Shown here: positions 34,341-43,360 of the stretch, in pieces | Numbering within the stretch: the first letter of the stretch is position 1 | Layout of the letters: the number at the start of each line of letters is the position of its first letter | Assembly (NCBI GenBank): GCA_900752195.1 | Contig: CAADUJ010000013.1 | Span: forward strand, 25,597-89,596 | Length of the DNA stretch: 64,000 nucleotides | Direction of reading: 5' to 3' | Source: an uncultured Negativicutes bacterium | GTDB lineage: Bacteria; Bacillota; Negativicutes; Veillonellales; Megasphaeraceae | Notes under the pieces: model-generated | Databases searched by the model: none | What the model saw: only the letters and a program-made list of their open reading frames with translations | Told to the model about the DNA's origin: nothing | Translations under genes and position numbers: made by a program

Positions 34341-34916
34341 TTAAAATCTTTTAGCACTTACTTTTATATCCCAAAGTGCCAATATAATTGAAGAAACGAA
34401 TCGTACGACATGACACTGCGATGCTGCCATGTTTCCGGGGATAGCCATAATGGCACCACCTATGATATCCGATACGTAATGGAGACCACAAGCCACGCGA
34501 GACAGACCGATGAGAAATCCCCACAAGAGAAGGAATACCCCTATAAAAGGAGATCGTTTGGCCACGGCAATGGACGCTGTGACGGCATTCATAGTGTGAT
34601 TACTGGGAAAAGACGGATTATCCGTATGGGAAATAGAGGAATGGATATCCCTGTGTGCCACAAAAGGTCGTTTGCGCTTCCACAGGCATCCTAAGAGAAA
34701 AGAAAAGCCTGAACTGTAACATACAGAAAAAATGGCTTCCAAAAGAGCCCTCTGCCGCTTCGTCTTCTCCGCATATGTCCCTGGCCGCATCCATTGGACG
34801 ATACCAAAGAGAAAATAGAACAAATAGCCATAGCGGGCCATATGCATGGCGGCATCGTGAAGGAAGGGCCACTGCCTGACATAGTCCTGTATGCGTTTCG
34901 TACTACCATGATCCAT
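34341..34916 (-). CDS. PAP2-family membrane phosphatase
   Basis: 191 residues with about five membrane helices. The tripartite acid-phosphatase signature is complete: KRKRPF (KxxxxxxRP type), PSNH in NPSFPSNHTMNA, and SRVACGLHYVSDIIGG. Bacterial members dephosphorylate undecaprenyl pyrophosphate or lipid phosphates at the outer face of the membrane. It begins 29 bp after hydF with AGGAG, and no terminator intervenes, so it is probably the last gene of the hydrogenase-maturation operon, though its function looks unrelated. Confidence 0.88.
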   Translation of the reverse strand: MDHGSTKRIQDYVRQWPFLHDAAMHMARYGYLFYFLFGIVQWMRPGTYAEKTKRQRALLEAIFSVCYSSGFSFLLGCLWKRKRPFVAHRDIHSSISHTDNPSFPSNHTMNAVTASIAVAKRSPFIGVFLLLWGFLIGLSRVACGLHYVSDIIGGAIMAIPGNMAASQCHVVRFVSSIILALWDIKVSAKRF

Positions 34917-34945
34917 AGAAATTCTCCTTTACCGGCCTTAACCCC

Positions 34946-36160
34946 TTATGATTCCGCTTTTTCTGAAACAAGGCGCTGTAAGTCGGGAAAAGGCCCTAAC
35001 GACCGTTTCAATATGCCGTGGATATAGGCGATGAAGATACCATAGTTCGTAATGGCTACACCTTGTCTTACGGCCTGCTCCATGCGCCACCGGACTTCCC
35101 GTTCATTGAGCATGCAACCACCACAATGAATGATCAGATCATATGGAGAAAGATCTTGCGGGAATTCACGACCGGAAGACGTAGAAATCGTAAGGTCTCT
35201 ACCCGTATATTCCCGAAGCCACCGTGGTATTTTGACCGTTCCAATATCGTCACATTGCCGGTGATGCGTACAGCCTTCCGATATGAGGACGTGGTCACCA
35301 TCTTTCAGGGAATCTATTGCTGTAACGCCACGGATGGCCATGTCTAGAAACCCCTTATGTCTGGCCATGAGGATAGAAAAAGATGTCAACGTCACATCTA
35401 ACGGAACATCGGCTGAAACACCTTTAAAAGCCTGGCTGTCCGTAATGACCATAGTTACCTGATTGCCTAACCGCTGGAGCGTGTCCTTAAGGCCTGTTTC
35501 CTTGACGACGACAGCCGTTCCACCAGCATCGAGAATATCCCGGATGACCTGCTGCTGTGGCAAGATGAGCCGTCCCTTTGGTGCTGCCGAATCGATTGGC
35601 ACGACGAGGACGAAAAAATCTCCATCACGGACCATATCGCCTACGAGAGGCAGGCTCGTATCATCAGGTTTAAGATGGGCCAGACGTTCCTTTAATTCTG
35701 TAATCCCCTTTTTATGGAGAGCACTGACATAAAGGCTGTCATCGCGGGATGGTGGCACTTCTTCTAATAAGTCGCATTTGTTGTAAACGATGACGTACGG
35801 AATCTTGCGTTCTGTAATGAGCGCCAGTGTTTCCCTATCGCTCTGAGCCATCCCTTCTACGCCATCGACGACGAGAACGGCAATATCCGTCTTATGAAGG
35901 ACTTGCTTCGTTTTTTCGATGCGCAACTTACCCAATGTACCTATATCATCTATCCCTGGCGTATCGATAATCATGACAGGCCCTAAAGGCAGTAATTCCA
36001 TAGCCTTATACACGGGATCCGTCGTCGTCCCCTTTGTATCAGATACGATAGCAAGCTGCTGACCTGTCACGGCATTGACAACACTGGATTTGCCAGCATT
36101 ACGGCGTCCAAAAAAGCCGATGTGGACGCGTTCACCTGATGGCGTTTCATTCATAGACAT
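34946..36160 (-). CDS. hydF: [FeFe]-hydrogenase H-cluster maturation GTPase HydF
   Basis: 404 residues from ATG 36160, 7 nt after AGGAGG (frame open to 36178). N-terminal GTPase: P-loop GRRNAGKSSVVNAV, switch TTTDPV, DTPGIDD, YNKCDLL (NKxD). Then the dimerisation domain and the C-terminal iron-sulfur domain with the HydF ligand pattern CTHHRQC ... HCGGC. HydF is the scaffold that carries the 2Fe precursor and delivers it to apo-HydA. HydE and HydG, the radical-SAM partners, and the hydrogenase itself are not in the window. It is 11 bp downstream of hypE in the same operon, an unusual neighbourhood because hyp genes serve [NiFe] enzymes. Confidence 0.95.
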   Translation of the reverse strand: MSMNETPSGERVHIGFFGRRNAGKSSVVNAVTGQQLAIVSDTKGTTTDPVYKAMELLPLGPVMIIDTPGIDDIGTLGKLRIEKTKQVLHKTDIAVLVVDGVEGMAQSDRETLALITERKIPYVIVYNKCDLLEEVPPSRDDSLYVSALHKKGITELKERLAHLKPDDTSLPLVGDMVRDGDFFVLVVPIDSAAPKGRLILPQQQVIRDILDAGGTAVVVKETGLKDTLQRLGNQVTMVITDSQAFKGVSADVPLDVTLTSFSILMARHKGFLDMAIRGVTAIDSLKDGDHVLISEGCTHHRQCDDIGTVKIPRWLREYTGRDLTISTSSGREFPQDLSPYDLIIHCGGCMLNEREVRWRMEQAVRQGVAITNYGIFIAYIHGILKRSLGPFPDLQRLVSEKAES

Positions 36161-36171
36161 TACAGGGCCTC

Positions 36172-37176
36172 CTAACAAATACGTGGCAATAATTCGCCTC
36201 CTGGTGCAGGCAAAACGGTTTCAGCGCCGATTTCTGTACGTACGATGACACGGCCAGGATGATCTGCTGTAACAGAACCGATGATAGCCGCCTCTTTTGA
36301 ATACGGTCCCTGGCGTAGCGCTTCTACGATATGAGGTGCTTTTTCGGCAGGCGCGAAGACGACGAGACGGCCTTCACAGGCAAGATATAAAGGCTCTAAT
36401 CCGAGCATACCGCACACGCCTTTGACGGCCGGGTCGACGGGAATACTCGTACGATCCAGATGGATGCCAACACCGCTTTGGCCGGCAATTTCATACAAGA
36501 CCGTACCGACGCCGCCTCTCGTAGCATCGCGGATGACGTGGATATCCTTCGTCACATTCAACATGGATTCAACAGTTCCCCAAAGAGGCGCACAATCGCT
36601 GGTTACATTGGCATCGATGCCAAAATCTTCCCGGGCCAGAAGGACTGTGCAACCGTGACGCCCTACGTCACCAGTGACGATGATGGCATCACCAGGACGG
36701 GCGAGAGAGCCCGACGTCTTCACACCTGGAATACGCTGGCCAATCCCCGTCGTCGTAATGAATATGTGATCGACCTGTCCTTTACCAGCAACCTTCGTAT
36801 CACCGGCAACGATACGGACACCGGCCTCCTTAGCCGTCACTTCCATGGCCATAGCATATTTCTCAACCTTATCCAGGGGAAATCCTTCTTCAATGACGAA
36901 GGCACACGAAAGGTAGAGGGGCTTTGCACCCATACAAGATAAATCGTTGACAGTACCGCAAATACTGAGTTTTCCGATATTACCACCGGGAAAATCCGGC
37001 GGCGATACGATAAATCCATCTGTCGTAAAGGCCAGTTCTGCACCGCCAATTGACAAGAGCGCCGCATCATCACCTGTAAATTGTGGATTGGAAAAATGAG
37101 CCTTAAAAACCGTATCGATAAGTTCTGCTGTTTTTTTGCCGCCAGCGCCGTGGGCTAATGTAATGCATTCACTCAT
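36172..37176 (-). CDS. hypE: Hydrogenase maturation protein HypE
   Basis: 334 residues from ATG 37176, which overlaps the hypD stop (ATGA). HypE dehydrates the thiocarbamate on its C-terminal Cys to thiocyanate, giving the CN ligands of the [NiFe] active site. The protein ends in the canonical PRIC, so the carbamoyl-accepting cysteine is present. Motifs LAHGAGGKK, FTTDGFIVSPPDFPGGNIG, VNDLSCMGAKP and RDATRGGVGTVLYEIA match the PurM-like ATP-binding fold. It appears intact and functional. Confidence 0.97.
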   Translation of the reverse strand: MSECITLAHGAGGKKTAELIDTVFKAHFSNPQFTGDDAALLSIGGAELAFTTDGFIVSPPDFPGGNIGKLSICGTVNDLSCMGAKPLYLSCAFVIEEGFPLDKVEKYAMAMEVTAKEAGVRIVAGDTKVAGKGQVDHIFITTTGIGQRIPGVKTSGSLARPGDAIIVTGDVGRHGCTVLLAREDFGIDANVTSDCAPLWGTVESMLNVTKDIHVIRDATRGGVGTVLYEIAGQSGVGIHLDRTSIPVDPAVKGVCGMLGLEPLYLACEGRLVVFAPAEKAPHIVEALRQGPYSKEAAIIGSVTADHPGRVIVRTEIGAETVLPAPGGELLPRIC

Positions 37177-38228
37177 ACCAAATCGCCTCCATATTGATAA
37201 TATGCCGAACAAGCCCCTTCCGAGGAAACCATACAAGCCCCTACGGGATGCTCTGGCGTACACCCCTTACCGAAGACAGGGCAATCGTAAGGTTTGCATT
37301 TACCTTGGAGCACATCGCCGCAACGACAAGCAGGATTCGCATGACCGGTAATCTTCGGCATAGAAAATTTCTTTCTCGCATCAAACGCTTCATATGAAGG
37401 ACGCAAAGCAAGTCCTGAAGCTGGAATGATGCCTAACCCGCGCCATTCCGTATCGACAGGCATCATAATATCTTCTATGAGCTTCCGGCCTTGCGGACTT
37501 CCTTCTGCCTTGACAACACGGGGATAACAATTCCGGAAGAACGGTTTTCCCTTGGGAAAGAGCGTCAAGATGACAGCCAGAGCCGTCATGAGCTCCCGTG
37601 CAGTAAAGCCCGTTACGACACCAGAAATACCTTTTTTCAGCAACGCTTCACAAATCCCCGTCCCCATAACAGCCTGTACATGGCCGGGATATAAGAAGGC
37701 ATCTGCACTGCCTTGTAACACTTCGTAGGCCTGCGGCATGGTCTTATTAGCCGTCAGGAGGGAGAAGTTTGTCAATCCCTGTTCCTTCGCCTGCAGAACG
37801 GTCAGACACGCTGAAGGCGTCGTCGTTTCAAAACCTACGGCCAAGAATACGACTTGTTCCTCTCTATGAGACGCTGCATACGAAACAGCGTCGAGAGGCG
37901 AATAGACAATTTGTACCTTTGCACCTCTGCTACGAGCATCGGCCAGGTTCATCGTACTACCAGGAACGCGGACGAGATCACCAAACGTACAAATGACGGC
38001 ACCCTTTTCCAGAGCCAGATACAGGGCTTCATCAATGAAACCGACTGGCGTCACGCACACAGGGCAGCCTGGGCCAGAAATAAGCTCTACCTGTGGAGGC
38101 AGGAGTTGGCGGATACCGAGGCGGAAGATTTCATGCGTATGTGTCCCGCACACTTCCATAATACGGATTTTCGGCCCGTTATAGGATGTAATGATCTGCC
38201 GAGCCGACACGTTTTTCTTCTCTTCCAT
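37173..38228 (-). CDS. hypD: Hydrogenase maturation protein HypD
   Basis: 351 residues. Iron-sulfur protein on which Fe(CN)2CO is assembled with HypC. Conserved Cys motifs are intact: MEVCGTHTHEI, SGPGCPVCVTP, and the C-terminal cluster site CRCGDVLQGKCKPYDCPVFG. The start overlaps the hypC stop by one base (TAATG), and its stop overlaps the hypE start, so translation of hypC, D and E is coupled. Confidence 0.97.
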   Translation of the reverse strand: MEEKKNVSARQIITSYNGPKIRIMEVCGTHTHEIFRLGIRQLLPPQVELISGPGCPVCVTPVGFIDEALYLALEKGAVICTFGDLVRVPGSTMNLADARSRGAKVQIVYSPLDAVSYAASHREEQVVFLAVGFETTTPSACLTVLQAKEQGLTNFSLLTANKTMPQAYEVLQGSADAFLYPGHVQAVMGTGICEALLKKGISGVVTGFTARELMTALAVILTLFPKGKPFFRNCYPRVVKAEGSPQGRKLIEDIMMPVDTEWRGLGIIPASGLALRPSYEAFDARKKFSMPKITGHANPACRCGDVLQGKCKPYDCPVFGKGCTPEHPVGACMVSSEGACSAYYQYGGDLV

Positions 38229-38437
38229 TACAATACGTCCTCCAGGATTTCATCACTTTCTTCTTCATCATCAGCCGTAATCTTTGCAATAGCCATACCC
38301 GCATGGACCATAACGTAATCACCAGGATCAAGCTCATCCAACAACGCTGCTGACACTTCCCGACGCGCACCGGACGCATCGACGAGGGCCATACCCTTCT
38401 TCACTTGTACTACCCGGGCCGGTAATCCTACACACAT
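38228..38437 (-). CDS. hypC: Hydrogenase maturation chaperone HypC
   Basis: 69 residues from ATG 38437, 7 nt after AGGAGG. It begins MCVGLPARVV, with the essential Cys2 of the HypC/HupF family that binds iron together with HypD and hands Fe(CN)2CO to the target. Small OB-like fold (GDYVMVHAGMAIAKI), acidic tail. Normal family length is 75-90 residues. Confidence 0.96.
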   Translation of the reverse strand: MCVGLPARVVQVKKGMALVDASGARREVSAALLDELDPGDYVMVHAGMAIAKITADDEEESDEILEDVL

Positions 38438-38488
38438 TTGAATCCCTCCTATATATCTATAATGTAACAAAAAATATCTATCATGAAT

Positions 38489-40750
38489 CTATGCATTAGC
38501 CATGCCATATAGAGCCTGCCCCAAGGCAAGGCCTCCGTCATTAGGCGGTATGAGATGATGACGGATGACCGTAAAGCCTGCTTTTGTCAAAGCTCTCTCC
38601 GTCAAATCCAGTAATAATAAATTTTGATATACGCCGCCGCTCAAAGCCACTGTCGAAAGGCCTGTGCGTTGACGGCAACTCATACAAGACGCTGCCACCA
38701 TGTCTGCCAGCGTCTGGTGGAACAAGAAGGCCAACGCACAGACACCGGCGCCAGCCAGTCGCTGTTCCCAGATATACTGGACGAGGTCTGTCGTCGCCAG
38801 ATGACCATCTTCGAGAAGAAGCGGACCTTTATAGGAATCCGTAAAGGATGAACGCCCCTGCATGGCAGCAAATTGTAATTTCATGGCTCCTTCGCCTTCA
38901 AACGTAGACGACGTGCATATTCCCAAAATGGCACTGACGCCATCAAAAAGCCTCCCGGCACTTGTCGACACGACGCCGTTCATATGGTTGCGATACAGAA
39001 ATTGCTGAGCCTTGAACTCCCGTTCCTCACAAAGGCCCAGGGCCTTTACGACGTCTTCGCTGCGAGTAGTCCGTTCATAAATAAGAGAGGACGCAATACG
39101 CCATCCATCGCGGGATGATACATCACCACCATATTGCCAGAACGGCGTAACCGATGAAAAGCGCTCATATCCATGAAGGTGAGAAATGAGGATTTCGCCA
39201 CCCCATATAGTTCCATCGTCGCCATAGCCAGTCCCATCAAAGGCGACGCCGATGACAGGATGGGTAACGCCGTTTTCAGCCATACAAGAAAGAATATGTC
39301 CATAATGATGCTGTACAGTCACGACGGGAATGCCGAGATCCTTTGCCAGCACCGACGTCTCATAGCGAGGATGTCCGTCACAGACGACGACGGATGGCGT
39401 AATGGATAAAAGCCGTTCCATACGGATAAGGGCGCTTTTTAATGCCTCCTGCGTCCTGATATCGGCCATATCACCAATATACGGCGATAGATAATAGAGC
39501 GAATCCTTGGCAAGACAGAAGGTATTCTTCAATTCCCCACCTATGCCAAGGACCTTTCCCGTAAAGCCTTCCAGCATGACCGGCAGCGGTGCATAGCCAC
39601 GGGAACGGCGAATCATATACGGCGCACCGTCGTAAAAGGCCATGACCGAATCGTCAGCGCGAAGGCGGATACGCCGATTATGAGTCAGGACGAGATCACA
39701 GCCGTCAGCGATTTTCTCTATTTCTTCATCACTATGGCATAAAGGAGCCCCTTGTTCGTTGGCACTCGTCATCAACAGCGCCGGAGGTACTTCAAGCCCA
39801 TCGGGATAAGAAAAGAGGAGCAAATGCAACGGCGTATACGGGAGCATGACCCCTACGTAAGGATTACCTGGTGCCACCGAAGAGGCAAGATGGGACGATT
39901 TCTTCTTCCTGACCAGAACAATGGGCTTCTGATGCCCCTTTAGAACCGCCGCTTCTTCGTCCGTCACGACGCAGTGTTGTCCTATAATCGTCATATCCCG
40001 CATCATAACGGCAAATGGCTTGACAGGCCTGTTCTTAAAGGCCCGCAGCCGCTGAACGACGGCTTCATTCGTTGCATCACCACAGAAGTGGAATCCGCCA
40101 ATGCCCTTGATGGCAATGAGACCACCTGTGGCTATGATGCGACGAGCCGCCGTAATAGCCGCTCCATCACGGGCACTATGATCCAGCGTATAGACATGAG
40201 GACCACAGTCGTTACAGCATACAGGCTGCGCATCAAACCGTCTGGAAGCAGGATCTATATATTCGTCGTGACAAGACGGGCACATGGGAAATTCTCCCAT
40301 GCTCGTCCGCTCCCGATCATAGGGCATACTGTCCAGAATCGTCAACCTCGGCCCGCAAGCCGTACAGTTGATGAAAGGGTGGAGATAGCGTCGGTTAGAC
40401 GGGTCAAACAACTCTTCTGTGCAAGTGTCACAAATAGCAATATCTGGTGATACGAACACATCGCCATCTATCTTGACGCTCTCGACAATCTTAAAATCTG
40501 TAACGGCCTGTTCCGATGCAGGCTGTATCTGTATTTTCAAAATAGTAGACCGCGGTGGTGCTTCATCGCGCAGGGCCTTACAAAAAGCGTCTATATCTTG
40601 TGCGTCTCCCTGCGCCATAATCTCTACGTAGGAACCTTTATTGCAAACAGTCCCAACAAGAGAAAATCGATGGCCCAGACGGCTTACGAAAGGGCGGAAT
40701 CCGACACCTTGTACGATACCAAACACGCAGATGCGAATAGATTTATTCAT
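38489..40750 (-). CDS. hypF: Carbamoyltransferase HypF
   Basis: 753 residues from ATG 40750 (overlaps the upstream gene by 8 nt; frame open to 40789). Converts carbamoyl phosphate to the carbamoyl group put on HypE. Order: acylphosphatase domain (GIVQGVGFRPFVSRLG), two zinc fingers (CDTC ... CTACGP and CPSC ... CCNDCGP), YrdC domain (GLIAIKGIGGFHFCGDATN), and Kae1-like carbamoyltransferase domain (VQHHYGHILSCMAE, GVAFDGTGYGDDGTIWGGE, VALSGGVYQN). All motifs are intact. Placed directly after the nitrogenase-like pair. Confidence 0.97.
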   Translation of the reverse strand: MNKSIRICVFGIVQGVGFRPFVSRLGHRFSLVGTVCNKGSYVEIMAQGDAQDIDAFCKALRDEAPPRSTILKIQIQPASEQAVTDFKIVESVKIDGDVFVSPDIAICDTCTEELFDPSNRRYLHPFINCTACGPRLTILDSMPYDRERTSMGEFPMCPSCHDEYIDPASRRFDAQPVCCNDCGPHVYTLDHSARDGAAITAARRIIATGGLIAIKGIGGFHFCGDATNEAVVQRLRAFKNRPVKPFAVMMRDMTIIGQHCVVTDEEAAVLKGHQKPIVLVRKKKSSHLASSVAPGNPYVGVMLPYTPLHLLLFSYPDGLEVPPALLMTSANEQGAPLCHSDEEIEKIADGCDLVLTHNRRIRLRADDSVMAFYDGAPYMIRRSRGYAPLPVMLEGFTGKVLGIGGELKNTFCLAKDSLYYLSPYIGDMADIRTQEALKSALIRMERLLSITPSVVVCDGHPRYETSVLAKDLGIPVVTVQHHYGHILSCMAENGVTHPVIGVAFDGTGYGDDGTIWGGEILISHLHGYERFSSVTPFWQYGGDVSSRDGWRIASSLIYERTTRSEDVVKALGLCEEREFKAQQFLYRNHMNGVVSTSAGRLFDGVSAILGICTSSTFEGEGAMKLQFAAMQGRSSFTDSYKGPLLLEDGHLATTDLVQYIWEQRLAGAGVCALAFLFHQTLADMVAASCMSCRQRTGLSTVALSGGVYQNLLLLDLTERALTKAGFTVIRHHLIPPNDGGLALGQALYGMANA

Positions 40751-41777
40751 GGTTCCACAGCCTTCCTGAAAGGGCGAAATGAGGAACATCTACAAAGAGG
40801 CCAGAAAATGCAGGAATGGCCCGTTTCAAAAATCCATCACCAATGATGACATCATAATGATCCATGGCAAGATCAATGAAATCGTCTTCCTCTTTCAAGA
40901 CGACATCACCGGGCTCCATCAACGATTCATAGACCATAAACCACGTCGCTACCGTAACGCTGGCCTTGGAAAGTACCTTTCGGATTTCTCCTGCCAGTAC
41001 TTGTTGATGAACGACGAGGACCCGTTTTCCCGGCAAGGACCCCAAGTCTGTGACGGTCTTTGGCAAAAGAGGGAAAGCATATTCATAAGGCGTTCCAAAC
41101 ATTTCTTCTAAATACTGGGCACCTTTGATGCCGGCTGGAGACAAGACGATATTTTTTTCGGCTCTCCCAGCTTCATAATAATCGGAAATGCCATTTTGCC
41201 CCAAAAATACGACATCCTTATATCCCTTATCCTGCAAGGCCTGGGAAAGAGCCTTTTCATCGGCACAATTCGTATCTAACGGGATGGCCCCTAACACACC
41301 GATACGACCTGCTTGTACGGTAACATCTTTCTTCGCCAATCTCCGCAATAGCTCTTCATAGGCAAGGGATGCACCCCAGTCATACCGATGGATACCATTA
41401 GTCGCAACCGTAACGACAGGGATATGGAGCTTATGTTCAGCCAGACGCCGCAACGCCTTATAATCCGTACCTATAACGGCCGGTACCGGCGTACCGATGA
41501 TAGCCGCAAAAGACGCATCAATACGAGACGCAGCATCACAAAGCTTGGCTACCAGTCGATCGTCACGGCCTAAGACGGCATCCATATCGCGCAGGCCTGC
41601 ACTGAAAACAGCACTTCTGGCACCACTGAACCAGCGCGGCTCATCAAATCCGCAAATATTTCCGGCACAACCGCCAGCATCACATACGACAACGATGCCG
41701 CCAAGCCCGTATAGAACAGCCGCTGCTCCGGACTGATCCGGCGCAAAAGGGGCTATATATTTCCATAAACCTTTCAT
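40743..41777 (-). CDS. Nitrogenase component 1-like protein, small partner
   Basis: 344 residues; ATG 41777 behind GGGAGG and overlapping the stop of the partner gene (ATGA). It has the NifD/NifK-type (Oxidored_nitro) fold: APDQSGAAAVLYGLGGIVVVC, DAGGCAGNICGFDEPRW near residues 30-52, then the Rossmann-like segments IIGTPVPAVIGTDYKAL and IPVVTVATNGIHRYDWG. Cysteines sit at VVVC, GGC and NIC. The second cluster-ligand position of true NifD/K (TTC-x-x-G-x-I-GDD) reads GTPVPAVIGTD and lacks Cys. It is shorter than NifK. Probably forms a heterodimer with the product of the next gene upstream. Function unknown; gene context ties it to hydrogenase cofactor assembly. Confidence 0.85.
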   Translation of the reverse strand: MKGLWKYIAPFAPDQSGAAAVLYGLGGIVVVCDAGGCAGNICGFDEPRWFSGARSAVFSAGLRDMDAVLGRDDRLVAKLCDAASRIDASFAAIIGTPVPAVIGTDYKALRRLAEHKLHIPVVTVATNGIHRYDWGASLAYEELLRRLAKKDVTVQAGRIGVLGAIPLDTNCADEKALSQALQDKGYKDVVFLGQNGISDYYEAGRAEKNIVLSPAGIKGAQYLEEMFGTPYEYAFPLLPKTVTDLGSLPGKRVLVVHQQVLAGEIRKVLSKASVTVATWFMVYESLMEPGDVVLKEEDDFIDLAMDHYDVIIGDGFLKRAIPAFSGLFVDVPHFALSGRLWNHE

Positions 41778-43069
41778 AACGGCCTCCCTTTTAAAGCATT
41801 TTCTATAGCTCTGAACAAGGACCGGACACCGGCATAACCGAAGGGCTGTATATCGTCATCCCAGTAGACGTGTGCGGCCTTCGGATGATACCAGGCCGCA
41901 TCTTTGCCAATGGTCAGATGTAAAGGCGTTTCTGGTTCTCTATAGTACAGCATAGATGGCGATAAGTTAGAATAGACTTTCGTCTGCGGAGATAGTTTCT
42001 GTAAGTACCGTATCCACGGAAAATCCTGGGCATTTACATTAGAAAATATCTCATCGATAATGAACCCCGCTTTGTCAAGAGCTAGGGCCAGTTCAAAGGC
42101 GTTGCCATTCATCATTTCGCCAATGGCAACATGGCAGCCTCTATAGACCTTGCTGACAGTGTCTACGACACGCTGCGTTTCTTTTTTCCACACTCCATCA
42201 TCAATGGCGCCTCCTAATACGTTGGCCAATGCTTGATATTGGCGTTCAATGCGATCAATCTCATACAGCCGTACGACTTCTATATTCGGAATATGGAGGC
42301 GTTCTTCCATATCCCGAGCAGCCAAACGCGATTCAGGATGGAGGACGATGTTGAAATTGGCCCGGGACATAGCATAATATTCTTCCATAGATTGGGCCCG
42401 GGAAATCTCACGTACCGTTCGTATACCTAGTTGATGAAGTATGTCATATAGCTCACAGTCATCTTGAAGAGGTGCGAAGAATCCGAGAATATTCGCCTCA
42501 CGACGATGACGGGGCTGCGGCTGCAAAAGAGAGTACACAGCCTGTCTGACTGCTACCATAGGCGGTCGACGGCCTTCTCTTGTCAAGGCATACATATAGC
42601 ACGGCACGACGGGAAGCCCTACCCGTTCCTGCGCTTTGCGGCACACGCGCTCCATGTCTGTCCCCAAGAGGGCATCGACACAGGTAAGGCAAAGCATGAC
42701 AACCGTCGGTTCCTTCGACAACGACTGTATGACCTCTTCTACGGCTTGGGGAATCTTGCGCAAGTGGCGTCCTGTCACGATGTCGGATTCATCGAGGACA
42801 TAAAAGAAAAAGCGGTCGCTATAGCCACCTTCGGAACTCAAGATGGTCGTATTCCTGCCGCAACATCCCGGTCCAATGAGTATCATGACCGAACCTGGTA
42901 TAGCAAGGCCTGCCCGTTTTACGCCGAACCCCTGGGCGCCTGGCGAATTAAAGGCTAGTGCAGCAGGTGAATTGTAAATCAAGTGAGCTTGCGTCTGAAA
43001 GTCCCGGGGAATCTTCTCCGAGCCCAGATCGGCTAAATCGTCGACGCAAATAGAATAGGCTGTATCCAT
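41774..43069 (-). CDS. Nitrogenase component 1-like protein, large partner
   Basis: 431 residues from ATG 43069, with GGAGG 5 nt upstream. NifD/NifE-like fold. MILIGPGCCGRNTT corresponds to the HGPIGCS loop of NifD, and VVMLCLTCVDALLGTD to the TTCPVGLIGDD loop, so two P-cluster-like cysteine positions are kept. The first one (C-A-Y-A-G-x-K-G in NifD) reads NSPGAQGF and is Ser. Later cysteines are few. It could hold a [4Fe-4S] cluster with the partner or serve as a scaffold like NifEN. No NifH-type reductase gene is nearby. I know of no named function for this pair. Confidence 0.85.
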   Translation of the reverse strand: MDTAYSICVDDLADLGSEKIPRDFQTQAHLIYNSPAALAFNSPGAQGFGVKRAGLAIPGSVMILIGPGCCGRNTTILSSEGGYSDRFFFYVLDESDIVTGRHLRKIPQAVEEVIQSLSKEPTVVMLCLTCVDALLGTDMERVCRKAQERVGLPVVPCYMYALTREGRRPPMVAVRQAVYSLLQPQPRHRREANILGFFAPLQDDCELYDILHQLGIRTVREISRAQSMEEYYAMSRANFNIVLHPESRLAARDMEERLHIPNIEVVRLYEIDRIERQYQALANVLGGAIDDGVWKKETQRVVDTVSKVYRGCHVAIGEMMNGNAFELALALDKAGFIIDEIFSNVNAQDFPWIRYLQKLSPQTKVYSNLSPSMLYYREPETPLHLTIGKDAAWYHPKAAHVYWDDDIQPFGYAGVRSLFRAIENALKGRPL

Positions 43070-43080
43070 AAAAGCCTCCA

Positions 43081-43338
43081 TTATTTCTTGGGAAGGGGCG
43101 GATAAATCGTCTTCGTGCTGATGTGCGGCAACTGACCAATTTTGCCCGATAAGGAACTGATAATGTCAGGTTCTGCATCGACGACAAGGCTGATGACATT
43201 GATTCCTCTATCTTTATAGGGAATTCCCATACGACCGACGATATAATCGCCATATTCATGCAACAAGCTGTTGAGCTGTGTCGTAGATGCCCGGTCTGAT
43301 ACGATGATACCAATTAAAGAAATCCGTGTGTCTGCCAT
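43081..43338 (-). CDS. TM1266-family iron-only hydrogenase system regulator
   Basis: 85 residues; ATG 43338 behind CAGGAGG. Small ACT/NikR-C-like ferredoxin fold: TRISLIGIIVSDRASTTQLN and GINVISLVVDAEPDIISSLSGKIG match the family often found with [FeFe]-hydrogenase maturation genes. It has no DNA-binding domain, so any regulatory role is by name only; it may bind metal or a ligand. First gene of the operon, 11 bp before the nitrogenase-like gene. Confidence 0.9.
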   Translation of the reverse strand: MADTRISLIGIIVSDRASTTQLNSLLHEYGDYIVGRMGIPYKDRGINVISLVVDAEPDIISSLSGKIGQLPHISTKTIYPPLPKK

Positions 43339-43360
43339 GATTCATCCTCCTGTTAATGAT

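Noticed and set aside
34081..34344. 87-codon plus-strand frame upstream of PFOR
   Set aside because: TTG start without a binding site; crosses a strong terminator and overlaps the PFOR promoter.
40743..43069. True nitrogenase (nifDK)
   Set aside because: P-cluster cysteines are incomplete, the proteins are short, and nifH, nifB and nifE/N are absent.
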